From Micromonospora sp. NBC_00389 (GTDB lineage: Bacteria > Actinomycetota > Actinomycetes > Mycobacteriales > Micromonosporaceae), in assembly GCF_036059255.1 (NCBI RefSeq), contig NZ_CP107947.1:4650001-4714000 (forward strand): DNA of 64,000 bases, given 5' to 3'. Below, one piece after another: positions 1 to 9,031 of the stretch (the stretch's first letter is position 1; every line of letters starts with the position of its first letter). The notes below the pieces were generated by a model, which worked only from the letters and a program-made list of their open reading frames with translations, had not been told where the DNA came from and made no database searches. The position numbers and the translations under genes are program-made.

Positions 1-2
1 CC

Positions 3-1469
3 AACGACCGGCCCGAGCTGTACGAGGGCACCGTCGCCCACGAACTGGAGCACCTGCTGCACAACTACAGCGACCCGGGCGAGCTCTCCTGGGTCGACGA
101 GGGGCTGGCCGACTTCGCCATCTTCCTCAACGGGCTCGACGCCGGCGGCTCGCACCTGACCAACCACCAGGTCTTCTACGAGGAGACCTCGCTGACCCGG
201 TGGGGCGGCACGCTGGCCAACTACGGCGCCGCGTTCACCTACTTCCAGTACCTCTGGGAGCAGGCCGGCGGCAACGGCGACGGCACCTACACCCCGGACA
301 AGCAGTACGACGCCGCCGGCGGTGACCTGCTCATCAAGACCATCTTCGAAGAGCAGGCCGACGGCATGGCCGGCGTGCAGAACGCCATCAACACCTTAAA
401 CGCGGCGACGGGTGCCAACCTGCGCAGCGCCGAGGCGCTGTTCCGGGACTGGTCGGTGGCGGTCTACCTGGACGACGAGGACTCGCCGGTCTACGACATC
501 AAGGCATTCAACTTCGGCGACCCGGCCGACACGTCGTGGACCATCGACATCGCCGACGGTTCCTTCTGGGCGGGCCGGGGCAGCTACCAGGGAGCCACCC
601 CGGAGGCGAAGTGGGCCCGGCTGAAGAACCGGCCAGACACCACCGCCGTGCCGTTCGGCATGTCGGTCGAGCGGTTCCGCAACCCGGGCCCGACCGTCGC
701 GCTCGCCTTCGACGGCGAGGATGAGACGACCATCGCCCCGCACACCGGCACCACCCACTGGTACGCCGGCTACGAGAGCCAGTCCGACAACATCCTCGAC
801 GTCGACACCGCCGGCCCGGTTACCTCGCTGGACTTCTGGAGCTGGAACTTCATCGAGGAGGGCTGGGACTACGGCTTCGTCGAGGCCCTGGTCGGCGGCG
901 AGTGGGTCACCGCGCCGCTGCGGAATGACGCGGGGCAGGTCGTCACCACCGACGACAACCCGCACGGCAACAACACCGAGGGCAACGGCCTCACCGGCAC
1001 CTCCGGCGGCGCGTACTTCGTGGACGACCCGGTCTACGTGCACCTCACCGCCGCCGTGCCGGCGGGCGCCACCGACGTCCGGTTCCGCTACTCCACCGAC
1101 GCCGCCTACCTGGACACCGGCTGGTTCGTCGACGACGTGCGGGTCAACGGCGCCGACGCCGCCCTCTCCTCGGCGACCGGTGACTGGTTCACCACCACCG
1201 GCACGCAGGACAACAACTGGACCGTCCAGGTGGTCGCGCACTGTGACCTCACGCCCGGCACCACCACGGCGGGGGAGACCACCGACGGCGCGGGCAACTG
1301 GGTCTACCGATCCACCGGGGACCAGTTCACCGCCAGCAACCTGAAGACCAGGTGCGCCAACGGCAACCAGGACGACTTCGCCGTCCTGGTCTCCAACCTG
1401 CCGACCGGCGACCTGACCTTCCTCGACGCGGACTACACGTTCCGGGTCAGCAACACCGGAAACAAGTAG
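3..1469 (+). CDS. Secreted zinc metalloprotease, immune-inhibitor-A-like (5' truncated by window edge)
   Basis: The reading frame is open from base 3, so the signal peptide and propeptide lie outside the window. Visible residues 13-17 read HELEH, a gluzincin HExxH zinc site, and the motif WVDEGLADF follows; its glutamate, 16 residues after the second histidine, is the expected third ligand. The C-terminal half (from about base 680) has a Gly/Asp/aromatic-rich beta pattern (FDGEDE, TGWFVDDVRVNG) like the domain that follows the catalytic part in immune inhibitor A (M6) proteins. Function is therefore inferred to be extracellular protein hydrolysis. It ends at TAG and is followed by a strong hairpin. 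M6 versus M30-like assignment is not certain from the visible part. Confidence 0.8.
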   Translation, partial: NDRPELYEGTVAHELEHLLHNYSDPGELSWVDEGLADFAIFLNGLDAGGSHLTNHQVFYEETSLTRWGGTLANYGAAFTYFQYLWEQAGGNGDGTYTPDKQYDAAGGDLLIKTIFEEQADGMAGVQNAINTLNAATGANLRSAEALFRDWSVAVYLDDEDSPVYDIKAFNFGDPADTSWTIDIADGSFWAGRGSYQGATPEAKWARLKNRPDTTAVPFGMSVERFRNPGPTVALAFDGEDETTIAPHTGTTHWYAGYESQSDNILDVDTAGPVTSLDFWSWNFIEEGWDYGFVEALVGGEWVTAPLRNDAGQVVTTDDNPHGNNTEGNGLTGTSGGAYFVDDPVYVHLTAAVPAGATDVRFRYSTDAAYLDTGWFVDDVRVNGADAALSSATGDWFTTTGTQDNNWTVQVVAHCDLTPGTTTAGETTDGAGNWVYRSTGDQFTASNLKTRCANGNQDDFAVLVSNLPTGDLTFLDADYTFRVSNTGNK

Positions 1470-1486
1470 TCGCCACGGCGGCCGAC

Positions 1487-1522
1487 GGCGGGCCCGTACC
1501 GGATCACCGGTGCGGGCCCGCC
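1487..1522 (+). terminator. Rho-independent-type hairpin after the metalloprotease
   Basis: A 16-bp stem with one G:T-type mismatch (GGCGGGCCCGTACCGG paired with CCGGTGCGGGCCCGCC) and a 4-nt ATCA loop starts 17 bases after the stop codon. There is no T-tract, which is common for actinomycete terminators. Confidence 0.7.
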
Positions 1523-1749
1523 CGCCGTATCCGCTCCCGCCACCGGCCGGTCGCGACGGCCCGTGGCGGTTGGCCTCGGCGCCGCGGCCGGTTCCCGGCG
1601 CGTACACCACCAGCCGAGGGGTGGCTCGCCCACCTGCTTGCCGGCCAGCAGTGGGTCAGCATGGTTGCCCGGGTCGCTGTGCTCCGGCTGGGATGCGCGA
1701 CCCTGCCCTCCTCCCACTGATGCCACCGGCCGGCAGTTGACGGTCAGAC

Positions 1750-2160
1750 GCGTGGCGGTCAACGCCGGCACCTACAAGACGTTGATGGGGTGGGCCGCCC
1801 GCTGGCCGCAGCGGCGGTCTGCCGTGGAAGGCGTCGCCGGTCTTGGCCGCGGCATCGCCCAGCTGCTCGTCGGTGGCGGCGAAGACGTCGTCGACGTGCC
1901 GGCCACGCTCGCCGCTCGCGCCCGGCTGCTGGACATCGGCGGTGCCCGCAATAGCGGTCCCGCCGACGCCGCCAGCGTCGCGCACGCCGCGATGCGCCAC
2001 AAGCGGTTGCGCGCGGTGGTCGCCGAGGACCACACCACACACCTGCGGCTCCTGGCCGAACGCCGTGACGACCTGGCCGGTGAACGCATTCGCGTCCTCA
2101 ACCGCCTGCACGCCCTGGTCCGCGACCTGATTCCCGGCGGCGCGCCGCCGAATCCTCCAC
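1750..2160 (+). pseudogene. IS110-family transposase fragment
   Basis: The open frame contains the DEDD-transposase core signature of IS110 elements: AVEGVAGLGRGIAQLL, then VVDVPATLAARARLLD, then AEDHTTHLRLLAERRDDL and RLHALVRDLIPGG. The extreme N-terminus and the whole C-terminal transposase_20 half are missing. The frame runs on into unrelated sequence after about 2150. No intact IS110 ends were seen, so this is a relic. Confidence 0.75.
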
Positions 2161-2407
2161 TTAAGGACGCCCGGCCGACCGCTCGGTCAGCTCCTCGGAT
2201 GGAGCGGCGCCACATCCATCCAGCCAGTTCACTGGATAACGGCTCGCGTTCGCAGCCGGCTCGATACTCTCGGCTTCGGGATCCACACGGACATCCGGAG
2301 CCACTCGATCGGCGAGATCGCCGGTGACGCGGGCGATCGACGTCCCGGCGCGCAGCCGGCTCTCGCCACGACTGGCGCCGGGGACCTCTCAGGCCGATAG
2401 GAGCGCC

Positions 2408-3001
2408 ATGCCCGGGAAGTTACGATCGCCTGTCCTGCACCTCGTCGTTTGCCACGCCGAGCCCGCTGTCGAGCTCGGACCGTTCATCACGGCCTGCCAG
2501 GAGTTGAGGTGGGAGGTCCACCTCATCGCCACCCCGGACGCGGTCGACTCGATCGACCGGGACGGGCTCGCCGATCTCACCCACCATCCGGTACGCGAGG
2601 ACGACCAGCCGGAGACGCTCCATCCCCTGCCGCCGGCCGACGCCTTCGCCGTCGTGCCGGCCAGCTTCGACCTGGTGAACAAGTGGGCGTACGGCCTCAA
2701 CGACAACCTGGGCCTGCGGCTGCTCAACGAGGCGATCGCCGTCGGCCTGCCGGTCGTCGCCGTGCCGGCCACGGATCCGGCGCTCGCCCGGCACCCCGCC
2801 TTCATGGAGAGCCTGGAGCGGCTGCGGCACTGGGGCGTGACGGTGACCCGGCCCGCCGAGCCCTCCGAGGTCGCCGACCCGGTTCCGTGGCACGCCGCCG
2901 TACAGGTGATCTCCGCCTGGACGCGGTTCGCCCGGGTCCCCGGACAGCCCACCGGAGAGCGACAGCGCACCGCCGACAACTTGGCGCGGCAGTCCGGCTA
3001 G
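2408..3001 (+). CDS. Flavoprotein (HFCD/PPC-decarboxylase-like family)
   Basis: A 197-residue protein with an N-terminal beta strand (LHLVVCHAE) and a Rossmann-like flavodoxin fold typical of the flavoprotein/phosphopantothenoylcysteine decarboxylase superfamily. The segment PASFDLVNKWAYGLND (about residues 90-105) corresponds to the family's PATxNTxxKxAxGxxD substrate/FMN-binding signature, and GLPVVAVPA follows. The ATG at 2408 is chosen because AGGAG lies 4-8 bases upstream; an in-frame ATG at 2324 has no such site. It stands alone between an IS110 relic and a chimeric transposase relic. The substrate is unknown; stand-alone members of this group are usually uncharacterised. Confidence 0.75.
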   Translation: MPGKLRSPVLHLVVCHAEPAVELGPFITACQELRWEVHLIATPDAVDSIDRDGLADLTHHPVREDDQPETLHPLPPADAFAVVPASFDLVNKWAYGLNDNLGLRLLNEAIAVGLPVVAVPATDPALARHPAFMESLERLRHWGVTVTRPAEPSEVADPVPWHAAVQVISAWTRFARVPGQPTGERQRTADNLARQSG

Positions 3002-3008
3002 CGCCTCA

Positions 3009-3842
3009 TCATGCAGCCTTGAACGGGTAGTCCGGGTGGCGGATCTTGGAGTTGATGGCGAATCCGGATTTCGGTTGGGCGCGGTAGTTGCGCCAACGGA
3101 TGTACGCGCCGATGGCGGTGTCCTGCTCGGCGTGGGTGCGGTGGTCGGTGCCGTTGAGCGCGAAGTATCGGACGGCGGCGAACTCGGCTTCGATCCAGTT
3201 CAGCCAGGACGCGTAGGTCGTTAGGAACACCAGGTCGACCTGGTTGGCTGCGCACCAGGTGCGGACCTCGGGGAAGAAGTCGCACGCCAGCGTCGTTGCG
3301 GCCTGTGTGCGCAGGCATTGACGCCAGGTGGTGCGGTCCTGACGGACCGGCGCTGCGGGGATGCCCGCACGGGCAAGGATCCGGCGGATCGTGGAGGCGC
3401 CGAGGCGGTGGCCGAGGCCGCGCAATTCGCCTCGGATTCTTTGGTAGCCCCAGCCTGGATTGTCCCTGGCAAGGTGCTCCACCAGTGCTACGACCGTCGG
3501 GTCGGTCGGCGGTCGACCGGCCCGTTGCGGGTAGGTCCAGTGGCGGGCCACAAGCCGGCGATGCCAGGCCAGAACCGTGGCCGGAGTGACGAGCCGGTGC
3601 GCCCGCAACACCCGGGGCAGGTGCCGGATCAAGGCCGCGAGGACAGCTCGATCCGCCCAGTTCAGTCGTGGCTTCGGATGCTGCCGTCGCAGGACCGCTT
3701 TCTCGTGGCGCAGGACAAGGATCTCCACCTCCTTGGCCGACGGTGTCCGGGTGAACAGGATCAGCCAACCCGCGACCCGGCAGACTACGAGATACAGCAG
3801 ACGAAACCCACGATCACGATCATCGCCCACGACGCCGGGCAT
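3009..3842 (-). pseudogene. Chimeric transposase: integrase-type N-terminus fused to IS630-type C-terminus
   Basis: Residues 1 to about 190 match the N-terminal and HTH part of an rve-integrase (IS3/IS481-like) transposase: [58 protein letters not shown], ending ACDFF. At about base 3272 the frame passes without a stop into [19 protein letters not shown] and [10 protein letters not shown]...[10 protein letters not shown], the C-terminal DDE_3 end of an IS630-family transposase. The integrase DDE domain and most of the IS630 protein are missing, so neither half should be active. A related integrase fragment lies at 43445-43957 and there reads [11 protein letters not shown] where this one switches. 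The start is placed at an ATG before the conserved LLYLVVC segment. Confidence 0.75.
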
Positions 3843-4537
3843 CGCGTTCACCCAGTTCAGCGACCTTGGCCGAGTTTTGGTACCCCACACCCAGGTCTGC
3901 GACGATGACGGACTATTGAAACCCCACAGGCCGCGTCGATCCATCGAGCGAATGTTGTCGGAGAGCGACCTACTTCCGGGGAAGACCACCCCCCCCGTTA
4001 GCCGATCAATGGCGCTGTATGGAATGCCTTGGCCCCGGTCATGCCCATCCTCGGCGCCGCCGGTCACCGGCCTCGACCCCGAGCCCGGCGATGATCGACG
4101 AGTCGAGAATTTGTGCGCCATTCGCTGGCGACTATCGCTGGACGACGGTCTGGCCGCACACTATTCGTATGGCTACCGCTACAGCTGGGTCCGTACGGTA
4201 ACGGGGGCTGCCGTGCTCACCGCCCTGGTCCTGGTTATCGCCTTCGGCAACCCGGCCTACAGCGACTGGGCGAAGGACCGTACGCGCTAGCTTCGACGAG
4301 TTCGCCGAGTGCCGACCGACGTTCACGCACAGCGTCCTCTGAGTTCATGGCTGACATGACAGACATCTGTCCTGCTAGGAGAGGGCCGACCAGACTGAGG
4401 TCGGAAAAAGATGGCGGCCGACCGTGCCTTCGCAGCGTCCGGTCCCGAAGCCGCTAGTCGCCCGATGTCGCAAGTCCGCCAACGGGTAGAAAGCGTCAAA
4501 TTGCCCTATGAAGATGCGTCGGCCCTGAAAAAACGGC
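3843..4537. other. Stretch without a convincing gene
   Basis: Open frames exist on both strands but none has a recognisable domain. A plus-strand frame ending at 4290 finishes with a hydrophobic segment (AAVLTALVLVIAF then GNPAYSDWAKD), which could be the tail of a lost small membrane protein. Upstream of it the frame is opposite the chimeric transposase. No terminator or RNA gene was recognised. Confidence 0.4.
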
Positions 4538-4630
4538 TCAGCGCTTCGCGTTCCGCGCCACCCAGAACACGATGAGCGCCGCGATGACGACGATCAGAAA
4601 GACGCATGCTATCCCCCCGATGATGCCCAT
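4538..4630 (-). CDS. Possible 30-residue single-pass membrane protein
   Basis: A short frame starting at ATG encodes MGIIGGIACVFLIVV followed by IAALIVFWVARNAKR, one transmembrane segment with a positively charged C-terminal tail, the usual layout of small bacterial membrane proteins. An in-frame stop lies nine bases upstream of the ATG, so a longer start is impossible. The ribosome binding site is weak, which lowers confidence. The surrounding 300-400 bases (4631-5039) contain no other recognisable gene. Confidence 0.35.
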   Translation of the reverse strand: MGIIGGIACVFLIVVIAALIVFWVARNAKR

Positions 4631-5039
4631 ATCGCGAAATTACCGTGTTGTGCACAGCGGGGGACTCGGTTTCGAGGATGGGGTCCGACTTCGAGGCGAC
4701 ACCCGCCCGCGCTCGTCCAGCCTCGGCCGCCACCGTTGAGGTCAACGACTGATGTCAAGTCGCCGCCGCTGTCGGGCTCCCTGCGCGCTGAGGGTGACCC
4801 CCGTCGGGGGAGCCGGGCACTCCTTGTCCACCCTTGGCAGCCGGTGTCGCGCTGTGCCTCTGCGCAGGTGCCCCTAATCATTTCGTGGCTTGCGGTGTCG
4901 GCTTCGATCGACCCGTCTGCTGCCTTCTCGCTGCCTCGCTGCGGGCGGATGCCTCGCTTACAAGCGCTGTCCGTCCGGAGACGTGCGGCTGCGTCGGTCA
5001 CCTCGGATCATCGGCCGGGAGCGGTCGCGTTGTCTGTTC

Positions 5040-5624
5040 TCATCTCGGCACGTTGCCGTCAATTGCCGCTGCTTCGTCACGCCTCCACAACCGGTACCCC
5101 ACGATCACATTGCCGACGCCGAGCAGTGCCAGGACGCCAACCGTCAGCCAGAACCCGACGGCCGGTACGGCGGACATGGCCTCGTCGAAGGGTGGCGGAT
5201 CAAAGCGACGCAGTACGCCCCGCAGGCCGAGCGCAAGCGCCACCGCCGCGACGAACGCCGCTACCGCCGACACCACCAGGCGGGAACTGACACTGGCCAG
5301 GATCCGGGCAAGCACGCCGGCCGCGACACCCAGCGCGGCGACCATGAAGAGCGGTTGCCCCGGCAGGTAAATGGGCTCTTCGGGACCGATCTGCGGCGCC
5401 TCGTTCGGCACCTCCTGCATGACGTACTGACCAAGATTGCCATCCCAGAGCAGCGTCTCCAGGTGAACCTGACCCCCGCCACCGACGGTCAATCCCCAAC
5501 CAGTCCAGGTCACCGCCACACGCCACTCCTCGGCCTCACCCTTCAGCTCCGCGAACGGCAGGGCGAACAGGAGAGCGGCAGCAGCGAACGCCAGCGGACT
5601 CAAATTCGTTCGGATCCAGTCCAT
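5040..5624 (-). CDS. Membrane protein with four predicted transmembrane segments
   Basis: A 194-residue protein with a hydrophobic N-terminal segment (LAFAAAALLFALPFAEL), an extracytoplasmic loop of about 65 residues with VTWTGWGLTVGGGGQVH, then three further hydrophobic segments (PLFMVAALGVAAGVLARIL; VVSAVAAFVAAVALALGL; FWLTVGVLALLGVGNVIVGY). GAGGAGG lies five bases upstream of the ATG at 5624, which decides the start over an upstream GTG at 5630. The family is not recognised. The loop pattern resembles small actinomycete membrane proteins of unknown role. It stands alone and appears intact. Confidence 0.7.
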   Translation of the reverse strand: MDWIRTNLSPLAFAAAALLFALPFAELKGEAEEWRVAVTWTGWGLTVGGGGQVHLETLLWDGNLGQYVMQEVPNEAPQIGPEEPIYLPGQPLFMVAALGVAAGVLARILASVSSRLVVSAVAAFVAAVALALGLRGVLRRFDPPPFDEAMSAVPAVGFWLTVGVLALLGVGNVIVGYRLWRRDEAAAIDGNVPR

Positions 5625-5829
5625 GGCCACCTCCTCGACTGATCGACAACGGCAGGATGGGGCACGCGCATCACCCCCCGATCGCGCTCAGATCTCGGTT
5701 GCCTTCGCACCCGTTCTCGCGCTCGGTTCGGCCGGACCGGTACCCGATGATCTTTAGATAACAATCCTGGCCCCTTGCGCCCGAACCGGGTGCGGACCGA
5801 CCAGCGCACCTCCGACCCCTCGCGCCAGT
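5625..5829. other. Intergenic region
   Basis: No gene, hairpin or repeat is apparent between the start of the membrane protein and the DNA-ligase fragment. Confidence 0.5.
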
Positions 5830-6332
5830 TCACAAGTCGCGCGCCGGCAAGAAACCGACCCCGTACCTCCCGGACATCACCCGGGCGATCCGCCAGACCC
5901 TCCCGCAGGGGGTTATCCCCGACGGGAAGCTAACCGTGTGGGAGCGGGGGCGGACCAGCTTCGCCCGGCTGCAGCGCCGGATCACCGCCGGATCACCGCC
6001 GGCCCGGAGCCTGCTGATGTATGGCGCGGGAACACCCGGCGCAGTACATCCTATGGAATCTGCTCGCCGACGTTGGCGGCCAGGTCGTGGTCAACGCGCC
6101 GCTGTTCGAGCGACGGGCCCGGCTCGCGGAGCTGTTCGAGGATGCGCCCGCGCAGCTGACCCTCAGACCGCAGACCACCGACATGGACGAGGTCGGGGAG
6201 TGGCTGACCACCTACACCGCGGCCGGGATCGGGGGTGTGGTCGTTAAGCGGCTGGACGGCCGGTACGAGCCCGGCCGGCCCGGCTGGCGGAAGTTCCGGG
6301 TGCGCGCGGGCGACCGAGGCGATCATCGGCGG
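5830..6332 (+). pseudogene. ATP-dependent DNA ligase fragment (LigC/LigD ligase domain)
   Basis: Two frames together give the middle of an ATP-dependent ligase adenylation domain. The first, to about base 6010, reads PTPYLPDITRAIRQTLPQGV and LTVWERGRTSFARLQRRITA. After a frame change the second reads EHPAQYILWNLLADVGGQVV and LFERRARLAELFEDAPAQL, then motif IV-like GGVVVKRLDGRYEPG and motif V-like WRKFRVR. Motif I with the adenylated lysine is missing, as is the OB-fold domain, so it cannot be functional. The 3' end is cut exactly where a repeated mobile-element end begins (6330). Confidence 0.8.
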
Positions 6333-6468
6333 CCATCGGTTGCTGGATAGGGCTGCCAATAGGACACCTTTTATCCCGATCCTGTAGACCGAGTTGTGGG
6401 CCCCAAGCTCGATCTTGCAGAAAGTCTTGCGACAAGTGATCTTGACGATCCCTTAACGCAACAGCGCC
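6330..6468. repeat. Copy 1 of a 137-139 bp repeat (half of a mobile element)
   Basis: This stretch is almost identical to 19721-19857, with only scattered substitutions and single-base indels. Both start at GGCCATCGGTTGCTGG and end at AACGCAACAGCGCC. In the second location the repeat is the right half of a 212-bp element with terminal inverted repeats; here the left inverted repeat is absent. It interrupts the DNA-ligase fragment. Confidence 0.85.
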
Positions 6469-6624
6469 CCGGTCAGCACGGCGTCGGCCGACTGGAGGCG
6501 GATCTGGCTGACCTCGGCGACCGCCAGCCGGAGCTGGTATCCGTAAGTTCCGGTGCGGTTGGTGACCTGGCAGGTGCCGATCGGGTGCATGGCGCCGGCA
6601 CGGTCGACGGCGAAGGCTGCGTAG
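6469..6624. other. Short unassigned stretch
   Basis: The minus strand carries a 62-codon frame (6453-6641) with LSTCQVTNRTGTYGYQ-like sequence that could be the tail of a lost gene, but it overlaps the repeat and matches nothing recognised. Confidence 0.25.
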
Positions 6625-7254
6625 GGGCCGTCGGCGGGCACCCGCGCCTTCCTCCGGGAGTCGCTGCGCTACGACCACGGCGATCTGAGGTGGTTCGCCC
6701 GCTGGCCGGGCGCACTCATGACCGGCCGGTTCGCCCGGCACGAGGGCCACTTCGACCCGGGACAACGGGTCGCGAACCTGCTGATGGTCGGGCTGTTCGT
6801 GGCCCTGATCGGCAGCGGCATCGGGTTGGTCCTGGTCACCGGTGGCCCCTGGTTCGTCTGGCTGCAGCGGGTGCACCGCTGGGCCACGTACCTCATCACA
6901 CCGGTCCTCATCGGACACATCGTCATCGCTGCCGGCCTCCCGCCCGGCTACCGCGGCGTGGCCCGAGCCATGCACCTCGGTGGCCGCCTGCCGCTACAGG
7001 TCGCCCAGCGGCTCTGGCCGGGCTGGCTCGATCGGCAACGCGAGCCCACCATGACAGCTGAGCCGCCGTGCCCGTTCACGACCTCGGTCGCCTCGCTGCT
7101 CATCGGCGCCCTCGGCCCGCTCGAACGGCACGAATTCGAAACCCACCTGCGGCAGTGCCCGATGTGCCTGGAGGAACTCATCCTCCTCGCGCCGCTGCCC
7201 GGCTTGCTGCACCGAGCAACGCCGCCTGAGTTGTGCCCCCGATGGGAGCCCTGA
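6625..7254 (+). pseudogene. Cytochrome b (formate-dehydrogenase gamma type) fragment fused to an anti-sigma-type zinc finger
   Basis: The coding frame begins abruptly after an in-frame stop at 6622 with LRESLRYDHGDLRWFARWPG and continues with DPGQRVANLLMVGLFVALIG, HRWATYLITPVLIGHIVIAAGLPPGYRGVARAMH, typical of the C-terminal half of a di-haem cytochrome b561 / formate dehydrogenase gamma subunit (transmembrane segments, haem-ligand histidines). After about residue 125 the same frame changes to GPLERHEFETHLRQCPMC, the HxxxCxxC zinc finger of anti-sigma factors. The first in-frame ATG is at 6718, so a 178-residue product is possible. The N-terminal haem-binding half is missing, so a redox role is unlikely; the fused product could still be expressed. 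Confidence 0.6.
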
Positions 7255-7302
7255 TCGACGGGATGGCAACGAGCGTCAGGGTCGGGCTCGCGGTGGGTGT
7301 CC

Positions 7303-7435
7303 GCGTCGGCAGCTCGGCCGGCTGCTGCGCCAGTTTCGCACCGAGGCCGGCATGACCCTGGGCGCCGCCGCCGAGGCCCTCTAATACAGCCGGCAGAGGA
7401 TCTGGCGCATCGAGCGCGCCTCACGCAACCAGCGA
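7303..7435 (+). pseudogene. XRE-family helix-turn-helix regulator fragment with internal stop
   Basis: The frame reads RRQLGRLLRQFRTEAGMTLG, AAAEAL, then a TAA codon, then YSRQRIWRIERA, an XRE HTH as found at the N-terminus of DUF5753-type actinomycete regulators. The stop falls inside the HTH. No C-terminal domain follows; an IS6 element begins about 100 bases downstream. Confidence 0.65.
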
Positions 7436-7535
7436 CCGGCCCCGTGGAGCGGAGTGACCTACCGCTCCACCGCGCACACCAGCCTGCTGCCCTGGCAGAT
7501 GCGCGAGCGCCGCTTCAAGCTGGTCGGGCTCGGAC

Positions 7536-8357
7536 GGGTCTGTTGCGTTGCCCGTGTCGAGGGATCGAGGCAGGCTTGACGGGTGCAGCGGTCGAGTCGT
7601 CATCGTCCCTGGTCGCCTCCGAAGTCGGCGTTCACCGGGTTCCGGTTCCCCGCAAAGGTGATCGTCGTCGCGGTCCGCTGGTACCTGCGGTACAACCACT
7701 CCTACGGGGACGTGGAGGAACTCCTGGCTGAGCGCGGTGTCGAGGTCGACCACGTCACCGTGTTCCGGTGGGTGCAACGGTTCACCCCGCTGTTGGCCGA
7801 CGCCGCCCGGTTCGCTCGCCACTCCCCGGGTGATCGGTGGTTCGTCAACGAGACGTATGTGAAGGTCAACGGGGTGTGGCGGTACGTCTACCGGGCGGTC
7901 GACCAACACGGGCAGGTCATCGACGTGCTCGTCTCGGCCCGCCGTGATGCCGCCGCGGCCCGGCGGTTCTTTCCAGAAGGCCCTGCGGGTGCTGAAGGTG
8001 ACACCTACCGAGGTGGTCACCGACGCCGCGCCGGTCTACCCCGCCGTCTTCGACGACCTGATCCCCTCGGCCTGGCACCATGTCGAGCAGCACGCGAACA
8101 ATCCGATCGAGGCCGATCACAGTCAGCTCAAGCACCGGTTACGACCGATGCGCGGGCTCCAAACCGACCAGTCCGCACGACTGATCATCGCCGGCCACGC
8201 ACTCATCCAGTACCTCTGCCGTGGACACTACGAACTCGGGCTCGACAGTCAGCCCAAGCTCCGAGTCGCTTCGGCGTTCAGTGAATTGGCCCGAGCTATC
8301 TGACGCGAACCCGACCCGGGCGTAACGCGCCTCCCCATCAGATAGTGCAACGGCGCC
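7536..8357 (+). mobile_element. IS6-family insertion sequence, copy A (inactivated)
   Basis: An 822-bp element bounded by imperfect inverted repeats, GGGTCTGTTGCGTTG on the left and the complement of GTGCAACGGCGCC on the right. It has the same length and the same ends as the copy at 40799-41620, in opposite orientation. No target duplication was identified. The transposase inside is broken. The element ends eight bases from the stop codon of the methyltransferase gene. Confidence 0.75.
7583..8303 (+). pseudogene. IS6-family transposase, frameshifted and with a catalytic Asp-to-Asn change
   Basis: Two frames cover a complete IS6 transposase. The first gives the N-terminal HTH (SYGDVEELLAERGVEVDHVT) and DRWFVNETYVKVNGVWRYVY. 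The second, after an extra T at about 7970, gives TEVVTDAAPVYP and QHANNPIEADHSQLKHRLRP. In the intact copy the first catalytic residue is the D of FVDETYV; here it is N. The other two residues of the DDE triad (D of TDAAPVY, E of NNPIEADH) remain. Inactivation is thus twofold. Confidence 0.85.
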
Positions 8358-8365
8358 CGGGTGGC

Positions 8366-9031
8366 TCATGCGTCTGTCTCGCGTGCGGCCGGTTTGCGGG
8401 CGAGGATGCGCTCGACGGTGCCGGCCTTGAGCCGTTCGGTCTCGGCGATTTGGAATCCGGCGATTTGGACCAGGGGCAGTTGACGGCGGGTGAAGTGCTC
8501 CCCGGCCGCACGGATCGTCATGCGTTCGAGCAGCCACTGAGCTGCCCGGATCGGCTGCCAGCTGCTGGCGATGTGGTCCACCAGCAGCAGCGTGCCGCCT
8601 GGTACCAGGACCCGGTACATCTCGGCGATCGCGGCAGCGGGGTCGGGGATGGTGCACAGCGACAGCGCACACACCACCGTGTCGAACGACGCGTCGTCGA
8701 AGGGCAGGTGCTCGGCGTCGCCTTCACGTAGCTCGACCGGACGGTCGAGATCGGCGGCGCGCTCTCGGGCGAGGGCCAGCATCGCCGGGCTCAGCTCGAT
8801 GCCGGTGAGGGACGTGTCGGACGGGTAATGGGGCAGGTTGCGGCCGGTGCCGATCGCGACCTCGAGGACGCGGCCGTGAGCACGTCGGCCAAGCCACTCG
8901 CGTCCACCGGCGAACCAGAACTTCTCGAAAAGGGCGATCTGCTTGTCATAGCCGGGTGCCGTCTTGTCCCACACCCGCTTCTGCCGGGCGGTCGGGGTTT
9001 CGCCCGTCTGGGGTGCTGCCGAACTGGTCAT
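8366..9031 (-). CDS. Class I SAM-dependent methyltransferase (UbiE-like)
   Basis: A 221-residue Rossmann methyltransferase: motif I VLEVAIGTGRNLPHY (about residues 55-69), motif II/III GIELSPAMLALARERA, post-I acidic LREGDAEHLPFDDASFDTVV, and a C-terminal GGTLLLVDHIAS. It probably transfers a methyl group from SAM to a small molecule; the substrate cannot be read from the sequence. The ATG at 9031 overlaps the stop of the TetR gene in an ATGA arrangement and has AAGGAA about five bases upstream, so the two are translationally coupled. Regulation by the TetR protein is likely. Confidence 0.85.
   Translation of the reverse strand: MTSSAAPQTGETPTARQKRVWDKTAPGYDKQIALFEKFWFAGGREWLGRRAHGRVLEVAIGTGRNLPHYPSDTSLTGIELSPAMLALARERAADLDRPVELREGDAEHLPFDDASFDTVVCALSLCTIPDPAAAIAEMYRVLVPGGTLLLVDHIASSWQPIRAAQWLLERMTIRAAGEHFTRRQLPLVQIAGFQIAETERLKAGTVERILARKPAARETDA

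Noticed and set aside
396..1610. A 404-codon minus-strand frame
   Set aside because: Antisense shadow of the metalloprotease gene; Gly/Arg/Val-rich with no domain.
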